Assembly (NCBI GenBank): GCA_947383875.1
Contig: CANDEX010000040.1
Span: 1 to 14,034 of the forward strand
Direction of reading: 5' to 3'
Length of the DNA: 14,034 bases
From: an uncultured Azospirillum sp.
GTDB lineage: Bacteria > Pseudomonadota > Alphaproteobacteria > RF32 > CAG-239
The position numbers were made by a program, and so were the translations under genes. Below, piece by piece: positions 1 to 7,505 of this stretch. How positions within the stretch are numbered: the stretch's first letter is position 1; every line of letters begins with the position of its first letter. Below the pieces are notes generated by a model, which had not been told where the DNA came from, ran no database searches, and saw nothing but the letters and a program-made list of their open reading frames with translations.

Positions 1-490
1 TCGGCGCATCATTCACAATTGCCCGAGCAATGGCAACACGCTGTTGCTGCCCTCCGGATAATTGATTAGGTTGATGATACATTCTCTTATCCAACCCCAC
101 CTGTTTCAATGCCGCAACAGCACGTTTATGACGTTCATCCGCGGCAACCTGCGCATAGACCATCGGCAGTTCAACATTTTCCAAAGCTGTTGTCCTTGAC
201 AATAAATTAAACCCCTGAAAAACGAAACCGATTTTTCTGTTGCGAATTTCCGCCAATTCATCAGCAGTCAGCTTTTCAACATTTTTGCCATCAAGCTGAT
301 AATGTCCCGAACTGGGCTTATCCAAACAGCCGAGAATATTCATCAAAGTTGACTTTCCGGATCCTGACGGCCCCATAATTGCAACAAATTCACCACTTTC
401 AATCACCAGGCTGATACCTTTAAGAATCTTAAGATTCAAGCCATCTAAAGGATAGGATTTTGTAATATTTTTTAATTCAATTAAAGCCAT
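1..490 (-). CDS. ABC transporter ATP-binding protein, MacB/LolD-type (partial)
   Basis: This is the ATPase of a MacB/LolD-type ABC system, expected to couple ATP hydrolysis at the inner membrane to export across the envelope. The first 163 residues are visible and the gene continues past the left edge. Walker A (GPSGSGKST) lies at residues 40-48, the Q-loop glutamine at 92 within FVFQGFNLL, and the signature LSGGQQQRVAIARA starts at 144. Walker B and the switch histidine would lie outside the window, so I cannot say whether this is a stand-alone ATPase or a full MacB with a fused permease. The ATG overlaps the stop of the upstream adaptor gene by one base (TAATG), which suggests translational coupling and a shared operon. 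The ATPase assignment is firm; the substrate is unknown. Confidence 0.93.
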   Translation of the reverse strand, partial: MALIELKNITKSYPLDGLNLKILKGISLVIESGEFVAIMGPSGSGKSTLMNILGCLDKPSSGHYQLDGKNVEKLTADELAEIRNRKIGFVFQGFNLLSRTTALENVELPMVYAQVAADERHKRAVAALKQVGLDKRMYHQPNQLSGGQQQRVAIARAIVNDAP

Positions 491-1650
491 TAGCGCGGCA
501 TCCTCATACGCATTGTCCGACCACCGGACGTACCGGCTGCAGCCTCATCGGTAATAACCTCCATTCCTTCTTTCAAACCATCTCCGCTAACTTCTGTAAA
601 ATCTTCATCAGCAACCCCGGTTTTGATAACAATCCGATTCGGACGTCCTTTATCCAAAGTCCAAATACCTTTATCTTTATAACGTTTGGTTTCGCCGCTG
701 CCATCTGTTACAAAAAAACGCAGAGCTTTATTGGGGGCCAACAAAATATCTTTCTTTTCAGCCGTAATAATTTCCACATTAGCCGTCATCCCCGGTTTCA
801 GTTTCAAATCAGCATTGTCAACTTCAATAATAACCTCATAAGTCACAACATTTGAAGTATTAATTGCCTCATTGCGAACCTGCATAACCTTGCCGTAAAA
901 AACATCATCAGGAAAACTGTCGACACTAAATTCAACCACCTGCCCGTTTTTAACTTTGGCAATATCAGCCTCCACAACAGAGGCTTCAATCTGCATCTTA
1001 GTTAAATCTTCAGCAACGTTAAACAAAGTCGGTGTCTGAAAGCTGGCAGCAACCGTCTGTCCTACCTCAACCTCCTTCGACACCACAATTCCATCCACCG
1101 GAGAAATAATTTTGGTATAACGCAACTCGGTCTCTGCAGCATCTAATGCAGCCTGCGCCTGCTCCACCTGTGCTTTTTTTAATGCAACCTGCGCCACGGC
1201 ATTGTTATATTCCTTTTCCGATAAATCCAATTCTTTATCTGCCGAATAACGAGAGGCATTGAGTTTTTTAATCCTCCCTAATTGCTTTTTGGCATAATCG
1301 ACTTCATTTTCAGCAACTTGAACTTCAGCTTTAGCCACATTCAATGCCGCACGTCTTTGCCCGACAGTCGCCTCAAACAACGCCGGATCAATCTGTGCCA
1401 ACAACTGATCTTTTTTCACTTCTGAATTATAATCAACATAAATCTCCGAAATAGTTCCGGAAACCTGAGTACCGATATTAACCGTCGAAATAGGATTAAT
1501 CGTTCCGGAGGCCGTAATTTTTTCAATAATATCCCCCTTAGCAAGCTTATGTGTCACATAAGACTTCCCTACTCCGTCCGCTTTGAAATACCAGCTGGCC
1601 AAACCACCAAGGACTCCGGCAACAATGATAATTTTAACGCTTTTATTCAT
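490..1650 (-). CDS. HlyD/MacA-family periplasmic adaptor subunit
   Basis: This is a membrane fusion protein of the MacA/RND-adaptor type, which would bridge an inner-membrane ABC transporter and an outer-membrane channel. The 386 residues begin with a short basic stretch and one membrane anchor (about residues 5-22). A first lipoyl half follows (about 60-90, with the typical VSGTISEIYV). Next comes an Ala/Glu/Lys-rich coiled-coil hairpin (about 95-175), the second lipoyl half (ISPVDGIVVSKEVEVGQTV, about 182-200), then beta-barrel and membrane-proximal domains. The length is normal for MacA. The next gene in the operon is an ABC ATPase, overlapping by one base, which supports a MacAB-like tripartite exporter for a macrolide, peptide or glycolipid. 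A GGGA-like ribosome site lies about 9 nt before the ATG. The family is clear; the substrate is not. Confidence 0.93.
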   Translation of the reverse strand: MNKSVKIIIVAGVLGGLASWYFKADGVGKSYVTHKLAKGDIIEKITASGTINPISTVNIGTQVSGTISEIYVDYNSEVKKDQLLAQIDPALFEATVGQRRAALNVAKAEVQVAENEVDYAKKQLGRIKKLNASRYSADKELDLSEKEYNNAVAQVALKKAQVEQAQAALDAAETELRYTKIISPVDGIVVSKEVEVGQTVAASFQTPTLFNVAEDLTKMQIEASVVEADIAKVKNGQVVEFSVDSFPDDVFYGKVMQVRNEAINTSNVVTYEVIIEVDNADLKLKPGMTANVEIITAEKKDILLAPNKALRFFVTDGSGETKRYKDKGIWTLDKGRPNRIVIKTGVADEDFTEVSGDGLKEGMEVITDEAAAGTSGGRTMRMRMPR

Positions 1651-1743
1651 AACTTTACGCTTCCCGCCTATACATAATCAGAGATTTTTTTATAATATAA
1701 GCCTATTTATTTAAATTTATCTAAAAAATTTCATAAAAATCAC

Positions 1744-1772
1744 TTGTCAAATCACACCTTTTTGTCTATATT
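1744..1772 (+). promoter_or_regulatory. Candidate sigma-70 promoter for the 1868 gene
   Basis: TTGTCA (1744-1749), a 17-nt gap and TATATT (1767-1772) make a good sigma-70-like match about 95 nt before the ATG at 1868. The -10 is preceded by TTTTTGTC, a context that recurs before other plus-strand genes in this window (see findings). The transcribed leader would contain an imperfect hairpin at 1815-1846, followed by A-rich and T-rich runs just before the start codon. Confidence 0.6.
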
Positions 1773-1867
1773 AAAAGACAATATGTGATTTTTATTCTTA
1801 TTATTTATTAACGAGACCGGGAGCTAAAAAGTTCAAACTCCCCGTCACAAAAAAATCTTTTTTTCAT

Positions 1868-2188
1868 ATGAAGAAAATTGAAGAACTAAGCCAGAGAGAT
1901 GTTGCTAAGCTGGATGGAACCAAAAAGATGATTGCCTGCAGCCCCGCTTTCCGTAAGCAGCTGATAACAACAATCATCAAAAACGTCATCACCCAGACAA
2001 CAACCGACGACGATGAACAAAAAGCAGCACTGCTGCTCGCAAACAAGAAGCTCTGCGTTCCTGAGTGCGCTAACAGCTACCGCATTCTGTGCGAAGTGAT
2101 TATCAAACACCCCTCGGTCTTTGATGAAGCACTCATCAGAAAAGCTCGCTACTACGCCAAGACCAATGAGCTGACAATCAACGTGTAA
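1868..2188 (+). CDS. Hypothetical small helical protein (orphan)
   Basis: I do not recognise this 106-residue protein. It has no signal peptide and no membrane segment. It looks alpha-helical and charged, with a lysine-rich N-terminus (MKKIEELSQRDV), a run of Thr/Asp/Glu near residues 43-51 (TQTTTDDDEQ) and three cysteines (about residues 24, 64 and 68). A cytoplasmic location is likely. No Shine-Dalgarno sequence precedes the ATG; the bases before it are TTTTTTTCAT. A promoter at 1744-1772 and a leader hairpin lie upstream. The next gene begins 61 nt downstream in the same direction with no terminator between, so the two are probably co-transcribed. A third orphan of similar style follows. 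Coding status is inferred from an intact frame, sensible composition and a plausible promoter. Confidence 0.68.
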   Translation: MKKIEELSQRDVAKLDGTKKMIACSPAFRKQLITTIIKNVITQTTTDDDEQKAALLLANKKLCVPECANSYRILCEVIIKHPSVFDEALIRKARYYAKTNELTINV

Positions 2189-2249
2189 GACAACTTTTCA
2201 CTCTGAAAAAGCTTCAAAAAACAAATTATTAATTCTAATTATCAATCCA

Positions 2250-2843
2250 ATGGCTAAAGAAGTAAATGAAATCCTCAAGACTTTGTCTCAGGAAGACTTG
2301 CGAAGACGCAAAAAGATTGCCGGAAAGCTGTTCAAAGCTCATTTCAGCAGCCACGAACTCCGCAAAACATTTATCCGAGAATTTGCAGCAACTTTGCGTA
2401 AAAATCGCAAAAACGCTGTCGAAACCGGAAATGAAGAGCAAACAAAGCTAGACGAAGAACGTCTGATTGCTTTCTTGATGATATTCAAATTCTGCCCGTT
2501 CGTCAGCTACCGCAAACAGGTAGGCGATGTTCTGATTGAGGGTCTGAAGTATCAACAGAAAGACATCAAGAGATATTGCTTCCAGTATGCCCACGAACGC
2601 ATCTTGGAAGGATTCTCTGACATCGGCTGGTGGATGAAACTTCTGAATAAGAAGTACGTCTCCAAATATGCATGGAAACTCCTGCGTATAAATGCTGAAA
2701 CCATTGCCATCTGTGCCAGAGTTGCGTTAAAAGACGCAATCATCTTCTGGTCAAAGGATGAAGTAACGCAAAAAAAATGGCAGGAACTCGATGACGAGTT
2801 CGGTTCTCATTTTGATTACGTTGCAGAGTTCTCCCGCTCCTAA
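2250..2843 (+). CDS. Hypothetical helical, lysine/arginine-rich protein (orphan)
   Basis: I do not recognise this 197-residue protein. It has no signal peptide or clear membrane helix. The N-terminal half is strongly basic and helical (DLRRRKKIAGKLFK, then LRKNRKN). The C-terminal half is rich in aromatic residues (YCFQYAHERI, FSDIGWWMKLL, YVSKYAWKLL), a pattern compatible with a stacked-helix fold. The ATG lacks a Shine-Dalgarno sequence and follows an A/T-rich leader. It is probably the second gene of a two-gene unit starting at 1868, and a strong intrinsic terminator follows 10 nt after the stop. Proximity and shared style suggest a related role with its neighbours, but I cannot assign a function. 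Confidence 0.75.
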   Translation: MAKEVNEILKTLSQEDLRRRKKIAGKLFKAHFSSHELRKTFIREFAATLRKNRKNAVETGNEEQTKLDEERLIAFLMIFKFCPFVSYRKQVGDVLIEGLKYQQKDIKRYCFQYAHERILEGFSDIGWWMKLLNKKYVSKYAWKLLRINAETIAICARVALKDAIIFWSKDEVTQKKWQELDDEFGSHFDYVAEFSRS

Positions 2844-2853
2844 GCGGCTTATT

Positions 2854-2890
2854 CCCCTGAACATTAACTGTTCGGGGGTTTTATTTTTTC
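2854..2890 (+). terminator. Intrinsic terminator of the 1868-2843 unit
   Basis: A 10-bp stem (2854-2863 with 2869-2878, one G-U pair) with a 5-nt loop TTAAC is followed by TTTTATTTTTT. It closes the two-gene orphan unit. Confidence 0.9.
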
Positions 2891-2954
2891 AATTTCACCC
2901 GACACAATCAAAATATAACCCGTCAAAAAATCTCAATTTTATAACATTTAGGCC

Positions 2955-2983
2955 TTGCCAAAACATCAATTTTTGTCTATAAT
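2955..2983 (+). promoter_or_regulatory. Candidate sigma-70 promoter for the 3037 gene
   Basis: TTGCCA (2955-2960), a 17-nt gap and a perfect TATAAT (2978-2983) lie 54 nt before the ATG at 3037. The -10 again sits in TTTTTGTCTATAAT, as upstream of the 1868 gene. It lies after the terminator at 2854-2890, so the 3037 gene should be a separate transcription unit. Confidence 0.75.
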
Positions 2984-3036
2984 ATTTAATTGAGTAAAAT
3001 ACTAATTATGTCAAACTATAAAAAAATCATATAATT

Positions 3037-3789
3037 ATGGAAACAAAAAAATTTCAATCAAGACGTCTCACTCAGGCAGAAAAAGCATTTTCCAAAACCC
3101 TGACTGTCGCCATCCTGCGTAAAGAATTCATTATGCGTCTTAATAATGGCGAAAATCTGGAAGGTATGGAAGAAGAATTTAAGCATCGCTTAAATGAGGC
3201 TTTGAAAGCTATCCGTCAGGCAGAACTTGATGAAATAGCTCACCAAAAACATGACGAGCAAATATTGATCGACCTGCAAGCCGCTAAAGAAGATCCCCAC
3301 AATCTGGAACTTCTGGAAAAAGCCATGCAAATCCCCTACAATGTCCATGTATGGGTAAAGCAAATAAAGCACCTCTGCGACCTTTTTGTCTCGATAAAAG
3401 ATAACCAAACTGCTGTTTTCCAACACGCAATCGGCTATCGTTTTCTTGATAAATCGGCAGAATTAAGAAACTTTATAAACGGCATGACACTGGAATTTAT
3501 CTTCATGGGAGGATACTTCACCTCCTCAAGCTGGCTACTGCTGACCAAGCACCGCAAGCTGATAAAGCAACAAGGTCTTGACGGTCGTGCCACACATTTG
3601 CTCAAAAATATGTTTTACACTTTGTGCCGTCGGGAAACACTCCTCCCCCCGCGCAAAGAATATGAAGCTCACGAACCCGATATGATGCGGATTGTCAATG
3701 AGCTTTATGAAAAATCACTGACCCGCGGTTTATATACTGAAGAAAAAAATATCCTCAACGTATACAATCTGCTTCAGGTCTTCTCATAA
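3037..3789 (+). CDS. Hypothetical helical protein (orphan)
   Basis: I do not recognise this 250-residue protein. It has no signal peptide. The N-terminal third is highly charged and probably coiled or helical (about residues 40-90, GMEEEFKHRLNEALKAIRQAELDEIAHQKHDEQ). The middle has a more hydrophobic stretch (FINGMTLEFIFMGGYFTSSSWLLLTK), too polar at the edges for a confident membrane call. The tail is charged again. It has its own promoter (2955-2983) and its own terminator (3793-3830), so it is a single-gene unit. As with the two preceding orphans, no Shine-Dalgarno sequence is visible before the ATG (ATCATATAATT). All three share direction, a helical charged style and lack of recognisable domains. 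Confidence 0.8.
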   Translation: METKKFQSRRLTQAEKAFSKTLTVAILRKEFIMRLNNGENLEGMEEEFKHRLNEALKAIRQAELDEIAHQKHDEQILIDLQAAKEDPHNLELLEKAMQIPYNVHVWVKQIKHLCDLFVSIKDNQTAVFQHAIGYRFLDKSAELRNFINGMTLEFIFMGGYFTSSSWLLLTKHRKLIKQQGLDGRATHLLKNMFYTLCRRETLLPPRKEYEAHEPDMMRIVNELYEKSLTRGLYTEEKNILNVYNLLQVFS

Positions 3790-3792
3790 TCG

Positions 3793-3830
3793 AAACCCCG
3801 CTGATGTTCCGTCATCAACGGGGTTTTTTA
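3793..3830 (+). terminator. Intrinsic terminator after the 3037 gene
   Basis: A stem of 11 pairs with one C/A mismatch (3795-3806 with 3813-3824) and loop TTCCGT is followed by TTTTTT. On the other strand it is followed by a weaker T run, so it may also stop transcripts of the convergent gene that ends at 3874. Confidence 0.9.
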
Positions 3831-3873
3831 ATTTCTCAAAGCATAATCGCCTAATACCGATAATTCCTCTTTA

Positions 3874-4677
3874 CTAATTTCCATACGAAACAACAGCGCG
3901 GAGCGCACCTACAGTACTGCTTTTTGATGCATTTCCAGACTTCACTCCTCCCATCATCCCATATCTCCAGGCAGAAGCTTTAGAATTTTCCGTAGAAGAC
4001 CAGCTATACCCTTCTTTTATCTCCAAAGTGTAAAACCCTGCCTCATTTATCAGAACAAGTGTCGTATTGATATCATCTTTCAAAACAAAAATATTACCTA
4101 AATCTCTCATACTCGGCACAAACCAATTTGTTTTTTTGCAAAAACTTTCTAAACACCCTTCCGGTTCATATTTATTGCTGGCTAACGCCGCAACAGCCGT
4201 CCCGCTGCAAGTACTGGATAAAATCGCATCCACATTCTTTCGACCGTCAATGCCGCAAGTATTCAAACTACTTTCATCAGTACAATTATCTAACCCGGCC
4301 ACATCACAAAGGCCGGTTGACCAAGCCATAGATGACGGTTCACCAGAAATATGCTTACTGCCGTCACTTTTAACGAATGTTAAAGAAACCGCAAGTTTAT
4401 TAACCTCATCAAATACCACACCGATTGGTGTTTTTCCTTTAACTATTTTGGAAACAACCGTTCCATCTCCATAGATAACAGGTAACGGCGTTTCAACAGA
4501 ATCATCACAAGCAGCCTTACCTAAATCCCACGGACATTTAAGAAAAGCCCCCTTACATTTGGAAGCATCTGCCGTAAAACCCAATTCTTCACAATCCGGA
4601 GGAGCAACACACTCTCCTTTGACTGACAACGGAATAAGCATCATCCCCAATAAAAACGCAAAACCAACATTTTTCAT
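3874..4677 (-). CDS. Secreted cysteine-rich DUF1566/FISUMP-like protein
   Basis: This is a predicted exported protein of 267 residues. A signal peptide covers about residues 1-21 (basic start, then GFAFLLGMMLIPL, cleavage near VKG/EC). The mature part has 11 cysteines, including a CVAPPDCEELGF...CKGAFLKCPW block. The C-terminal half carries the pattern WFVPSMRDLGNIF, later SWSSTE, then AWR and LRAV, which resembles the C-type-lectin-like DUF1566/FISUMP fold found in envelope proteins. I chose the internal ATG at 4677 over an upstream in-frame one at 4740. It has GAGGTG 6 nt upstream and begins a proper signal peptide, and a TTGACA/TATGAT promoter lies inside the longer reading. Paired cysteines suggest disulfides in the periplasm or on the surface. 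A ligand cannot be assigned. Confidence 0.82.
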   Translation of the reverse strand: MKNVGFAFLLGMMLIPLSVKGECVAPPDCEELGFTADASKCKGAFLKCPWDLGKAACDDSVETPLPVIYGDGTVVSKIVKGKTPIGVVFDEVNKLAVSLTFVKSDGSKHISGEPSSMAWSTGLCDVAGLDNCTDESSLNTCGIDGRKNVDAILSSTCSGTAVAALASNKYEPEGCLESFCKKTNWFVPSMRDLGNIFVLKDDINTTLVLINEAGFYTLEIKEGYSWSSTENSKASAWRYGMMGGVKSGNASKSSTVGALRAVVSYGN

Positions 4678-4711
4678 TTGACACCTCACAGATATTATCA
4701 AAACCATATCC

Positions 4712-4740
4712 ATCATAAAACACGTTTCGTTATTTGTCAA
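4712..4740 (-). promoter_or_regulatory. Promoter of the secreted cysteine-rich protein
   Basis: On the minus strand, TTGACA (complement of 4735-4740), a 17-nt gap and TATGAT (complement of 4712-4717) form a near-consensus sigma-70 promoter ending about 35 nt before the chosen ATG at 4677. This supports the shorter start. Confidence 0.8.
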
Positions 4741-4794
4741 ATAATGCTGTGAGCTATATTTTTTTATGGCTAAAAAAAACTCATCAAAAGATAT

Positions 4795-4825
4795 AAAAAA
4801 ACCCTCGAAGCAATATCTTCGAGGG
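4795..4825 (-). terminator. Intrinsic terminator of the nrdR-nusB-def-fmt operon
   Basis: A perfect 9-bp stem (4802-4810 with 4817-4825, arm CCCTCGAAG) with a 6-nt loop is followed on the minus strand by seven T residues (complement of 4795-4801). It begins 6 nt after the fmt stop. Confidence 0.92.
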
Positions 4826-4831
4826 AATAAC

Positions 4832-5737
4832 CTAAATTAACTGTCCGCTAAACTTCATACCTCGCAGCAACTCCGCTATCGGCATTTTCTTTTTTCCTTG
4901 TCGCTGAATTTCTGTTACCTCCAACGCTTTATCCCCACAAGCAATGACTAACTTTTCATCACCTGTAAGAATTTGTCCCGGATTTCCGTTTGCTTCAACC
5001 ACAACGGCCCGTAAAATTTTATAACGTTCGCCGCCATATTCAAAAAACACTGCCGGATAAGGATTAAATGCCCGTATTTTACGCTCTAAAATTTCTGCCG
5101 ATTGAGAAAAATCCAGCTTACTTTCAGCTTTATCTATCTTCGTGGCATAAGTAACCAAAGCCTCGTCTTGAACTTCCGCCTGAAGCGTTTGCCAATTATC
5201 TAAAGCTTCAACAATCAATTTCGCACCTAAATCAGCCATATCATCATGCAAGGTTTCTCCTGTTGTCTCAGCCGTAATCGCCACAGAACCTTTCAACAAC
5301 ATATCACCGGCATCCAGCTTCTCTACCACTTTCATAATGGTAATACCGCTTTCCTTATCTCCTGCTTCAATAGCTCGTTGAATCGGTGCCGCACCACGCC
5401 AACGTGGCAACAAAGAACCATGGATGTTAATACACCCCATCGGAAAAGCATCAATCACAGCTTGCGGTAAAATCAATCCATACGCAGCCACCACGGAAAT
5501 ATCAGCATTCAGAGCCCGTAACTCGGCCTGAGCCTCTTCATTCCGTAATGTCTTCGGGGTCCGTACAGGAATTTGATGAGCTTCGGCAAATTCATGCACC
5601 GGAGATTTAGTCAACTTCTTACCGCGTCCGGCTTCCTGCGGTGCCCGAGTATACACACAAACCACTTCATGCTTTTCAGTTAAAGCTTCTAAAGCTTTCA
5701 CTGCAAACTCCGGGGTTCCCATAAAAACTATTTTCAT
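4832..5737 (-). CDS. fmt: Methionyl-tRNA formyltransferase
   Basis: This enzyme formylates the amino group of Met-tRNA(fMet) using 10-formyltetrahydrofolate, producing the initiator tRNA for translation. The 301 residues begin with the family start MKIVFMGTPEFAV. The catalytic loop INIHGSLLPRWRGAAPIQ gives Asn104 and His106, and LDAGD gives Asp142; these match the Asn-His-Asp triad of the E. coli enzyme with a small shift. The C-terminal tRNA-binding domain (from about residue 205) ends with the typical LRGMKFSGQLI. GGAGGA lies about 9 nt before the ATG. It sits 35 nt downstream of def, the usual partner, since Def later removes the formyl group that Fmt adds. It is the last gene of the operon and is followed directly by a terminator. 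Confidence 0.97.
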   Translation of the reverse strand: MKIVFMGTPEFAVKALEALTEKHEVVCVYTRAPQEAGRGKKLTKSPVHEFAEAHQIPVRTPKTLRNEEAQAELRALNADISVVAAYGLILPQAVIDAFPMGCINIHGSLLPRWRGAAPIQRAIEAGDKESGITIMKVVEKLDAGDMLLKGSVAITAETTGETLHDDMADLGAKLIVEALDNWQTLQAEVQDEALVTYATKIDKAESKLDFSQSAEILERKIRAFNPYPAVFFEYGGERYKILRAVVVEANGNPGQILTGDEKLVIACGDKALEVTEIQRQGKKKMPIAELLRGMKFSGQLI

Positions 5738-5772
5738 TATTTTGCGTCCTCCGCAAGATTATATAGTGATAA

Positions 5773-6303
5773 TTAGCCTTCAGAACTGTCTCTATGCTTC
5801 TTCAGCTTTTTCAACAACATCTGTCTTTTCAAACGACTGATACGATCAATATATAAAATTCCGTCTAAATGATCCAATTCGTGCTGAATAACAATCGCCA
5901 GAAAATCATCTGCCAAAATTTCTTGTTCTTTACCGTTATAATCCAAATAATGAACCCGAACCTGAGCGTGACGTTCCACCTCTGCTCGCTGATCCGGCAC
6001 AGAAAGACATCCTTCTTCACCACAGACCATATCTTCCGACCGCCAGATAATTTCTGGATTCACCAAATACATCGGATTCCCGGCTTTATGACCGCTTCCG
6101 TCACTTTCCTGCTCGGCATCAATCACCACAATCCGTTTAGATACCCCGACTTGCGGCGCAGCCAAACCTACTCCGGCAGATTCATACATTGTTTCCAGCA
6201 TATCATCCAGAAACTGCCGTAACTCATCATCAACCTTTTCAACTTTGACGGCCTTCTGCTTTAAAACAGGATGCGGATACTCATAAACTTTCAACATTGC
6301 CAT
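5773..6303 (-). CDS. def: Peptide deformylase
   Basis: This metalloenzyme removes the N-formyl group from nascent proteins in the cytoplasm. All three family motifs are intact: motif I GVGLAAPQVG (residues 44-53), motif II EEGCLS with metal-ligand Cys99, and motif III QHELDH with His141, catalytic Glu142 and His145. At 176 residues it has the usual length. A basic tail (RLKRQMLLKKLKKHRDSSEG) extends beyond the catalytic core. The start overlaps the end of nusB by 23 nt, implying coupled translation; a second ATG two codons further in (6297) is an equally good start. It pairs functionally with fmt directly downstream. Confidence 0.97.
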   Translation of the reverse strand: MAMLKVYEYPHPVLKQKAVKVEKVDDELRQFLDDMLETMYESAGVGLAAPQVGVSKRIVVIDAEQESDGSGHKAGNPMYLVNPEIIWRSEDMVCGEEGCLSVPDQRAEVERHAQVRVHYLDYNGKEQEILADDFLAIVIQHELDHLDGILYIDRISRLKRQMLLKKLKKHRDSSEG

Positions 6304-6817
6304 CTTGCATCTCAGTTTCTTTTTTCAAATCATCGCGCACATCATGTGCAATCTGATCCAACAGAGCATTAACCATTTTCGGTTCCTGCTTAGTGAAAAA
6401 GGCATAAGCTAAATCAACATATTCTTTAATAATAACTTTAGCATCGACCTCTAAGTTGGTTGTAATTTCATAAATTGCACATAGCAATAAAGCTTGCAAT
6501 GTACCGTCCATACGTTCAAAAGTCCATCCTTTGCCCAGATATGAATTAAGAGACTTTTCAATATCTTCCTTACGGGAATGAACACCTTTAACCAGCTCGG
6601 AAAAATAGGCCGTATCCATTTCATGCACCGGAACCATTTCTTCCTTATCCATGGATTTTTCGGCAATCACATAGCGACCGACTTTACCATCCACAAAATC
6701 CTTAATCACTTCATCCACCGGATTTTCTGCGGCAGCAATCATATACGTCGCCTGAACAGCTGCCAGACGGGATTCGCTTTTCATTCTGATTTTTTCTGAA
6801 ATATATTTTTTTGGCAT
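6281..6817 (-). CDS. nusB: Transcription antitermination factor NusB
   Basis: NusB binds boxA RNA with NusE (S10) and supports rRNA antitermination. The 178-residue protein is all-helical. The C-terminal half carries the NusB hallmark region: LLCAIYEITTNLEVDAKVIIKEYVDLAYAF, followed by PKMVNALLDQIAHDV. The N-terminal half (KSESRLAAVQATYMI) matches the family's RNA-binding first helix. AAGGA lies 8 nt before the ATG, and only one base separates it from the nrdR stop. In many alphaproteobacteria the riboflavin genes sit between nrdR and nusB; here they are absent. The C-terminus overlaps the def start. Confidence 0.92.
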   Translation of the reverse strand: MPKKYISEKIRMKSESRLAAVQATYMIAAAENPVDEVIKDFVDGKVGRYVIAEKSMDKEEMVPVHEMDTAYFSELVKGVHSRKEDIEKSLNSYLGKGWTFERMDGTLQALLLCAIYEITTNLEVDAKVIIKEYVDLAYAFFTKQEPKMVNALLDQIAHDVRDDLKKETEMQDGNVESL

Positions 6818-6818
6818 A

Positions 6819-7307
6819 TTAATTTTCCTTCACAACCAAGCCGGCCTCTGGTTTTGCCAGCCGATCTAATGTTTCTACAAATTCTTCAAAATCCTTAACT
6901 TCCCTAAAATCCTTATAAACCGATGCAAAACGGATATAAGCGATATGATCAAGTTTGGATAAAGCTTCCATCACATATTCACCAATGAGAACTGAGGGAA
7001 TTTCCGTCTCCCCCGAACTCTCCAATCGCCGCTGAATGGAATTAACAATTTTCTCCACCCGCTCAATATCCACCGGCCGTTTGCGAACAGCCAATAAAAT
7101 GGAATTTTCCAGCTTATCGCGATCAAACATCACTTTCTCGCCGTTTTTCTTAACGACCACCAATTCCCGTAATTGGATTCTTTCAAACGTAGTAAATCGT
7201 GATCCACACTCCGGACACTCACGACGACGGCGAATTGCGGTATTATCCTCGGCATTTCGGGAATCTTTGACCTGTGTGTCATCGCATCCGCAAAAAGGAC
7301 ATTTCAT
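6819..7307 (-). CDS. nrdR: Transcriptional repressor NrdR
   Basis: NrdR is a nucleotide-sensing repressor of ribonucleotide reductase genes. The 162 residues show an N-terminal zinc ribbon (Cys3, Cys6, Cys31, Cys34; MKCPFCG and [13 protein letters not shown]). An ATP-cone domain follows (from about residue 48, [22 protein letters not shown] through [10 protein letters not shown]). I chose the ATG at 7307 because GAGGT lies just upstream and the protein then starts with the conserved MKCPFC; an in-frame ATG at 7331 would add eight residues not seen in the family. It is the first gene of the nrdR-nusB-def-fmt operon, driven by the promoter at 7340-7368. Confidence 0.96.
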   Translation of the reverse strand: MKCPFCGCDDTQVKDSRNAEDNTAIRRRRECPECGSRFTTFERIQLRELVVVKKNGEKVMFDRDKLENSILLAVRKRPVDIERVEKIVNSIQRRLESSGETEIPSVLIGEYVMEALSKLDHIAYIRFASVYKDFREVKDFEEFVETLDRLAKPEAGLVVKEN

Positions 7308-7339
7308 AATAACCTCACGGATTAGTTTCATCTTGTCCC

Positions 7340-7368
7340 TTTATAAGGATAAAGGGCTTATTTTGCAA
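7340..7368 (-). promoter_or_regulatory. Promoter of the nrdR operon, overlapped by a palindrome
   Basis: On the minus strand, TTGCAA (7363-7368), a 17-nt gap and TATAAA (7340-7345) form a strong sigma-70-like promoter. An 8-bp inverted repeat, CCCTTTAT-AAGG-ATAAAGGG (7337-7356), covers the -10 and part of the gap. It could be an operator or simply a hairpin; it does not resemble the NrdR box as I know it. Confidence 0.75.
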
Positions 7369-7505
7369 TAGCTTATTTCACCTTAAACTAAAATATCTTT
7401 CATTATCGCAATTTTGTCTATTGATTTTTTTTCAAAAGTATGATAAGCCCTAAAACATAATGAGATTATTCTTCCTATTTTTTTAACTTCTAAATTTTAA
7501 TAATT

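Noticed and set aside
4067..4474. Plus-strand 135-residue open frame inside the cysteine-rich gene
   Set aside because: It is antisense to a gene with a signal peptide, a promoter and a ribosome site, and it has no ribosome site or recognisable domain of its own.
4678..4740. Longer N-terminus for the cysteine-rich secreted protein
   Set aside because: It would bury the signal peptide, has no ribosome site and would place the promoter's -35 and -10 inside the coding region.
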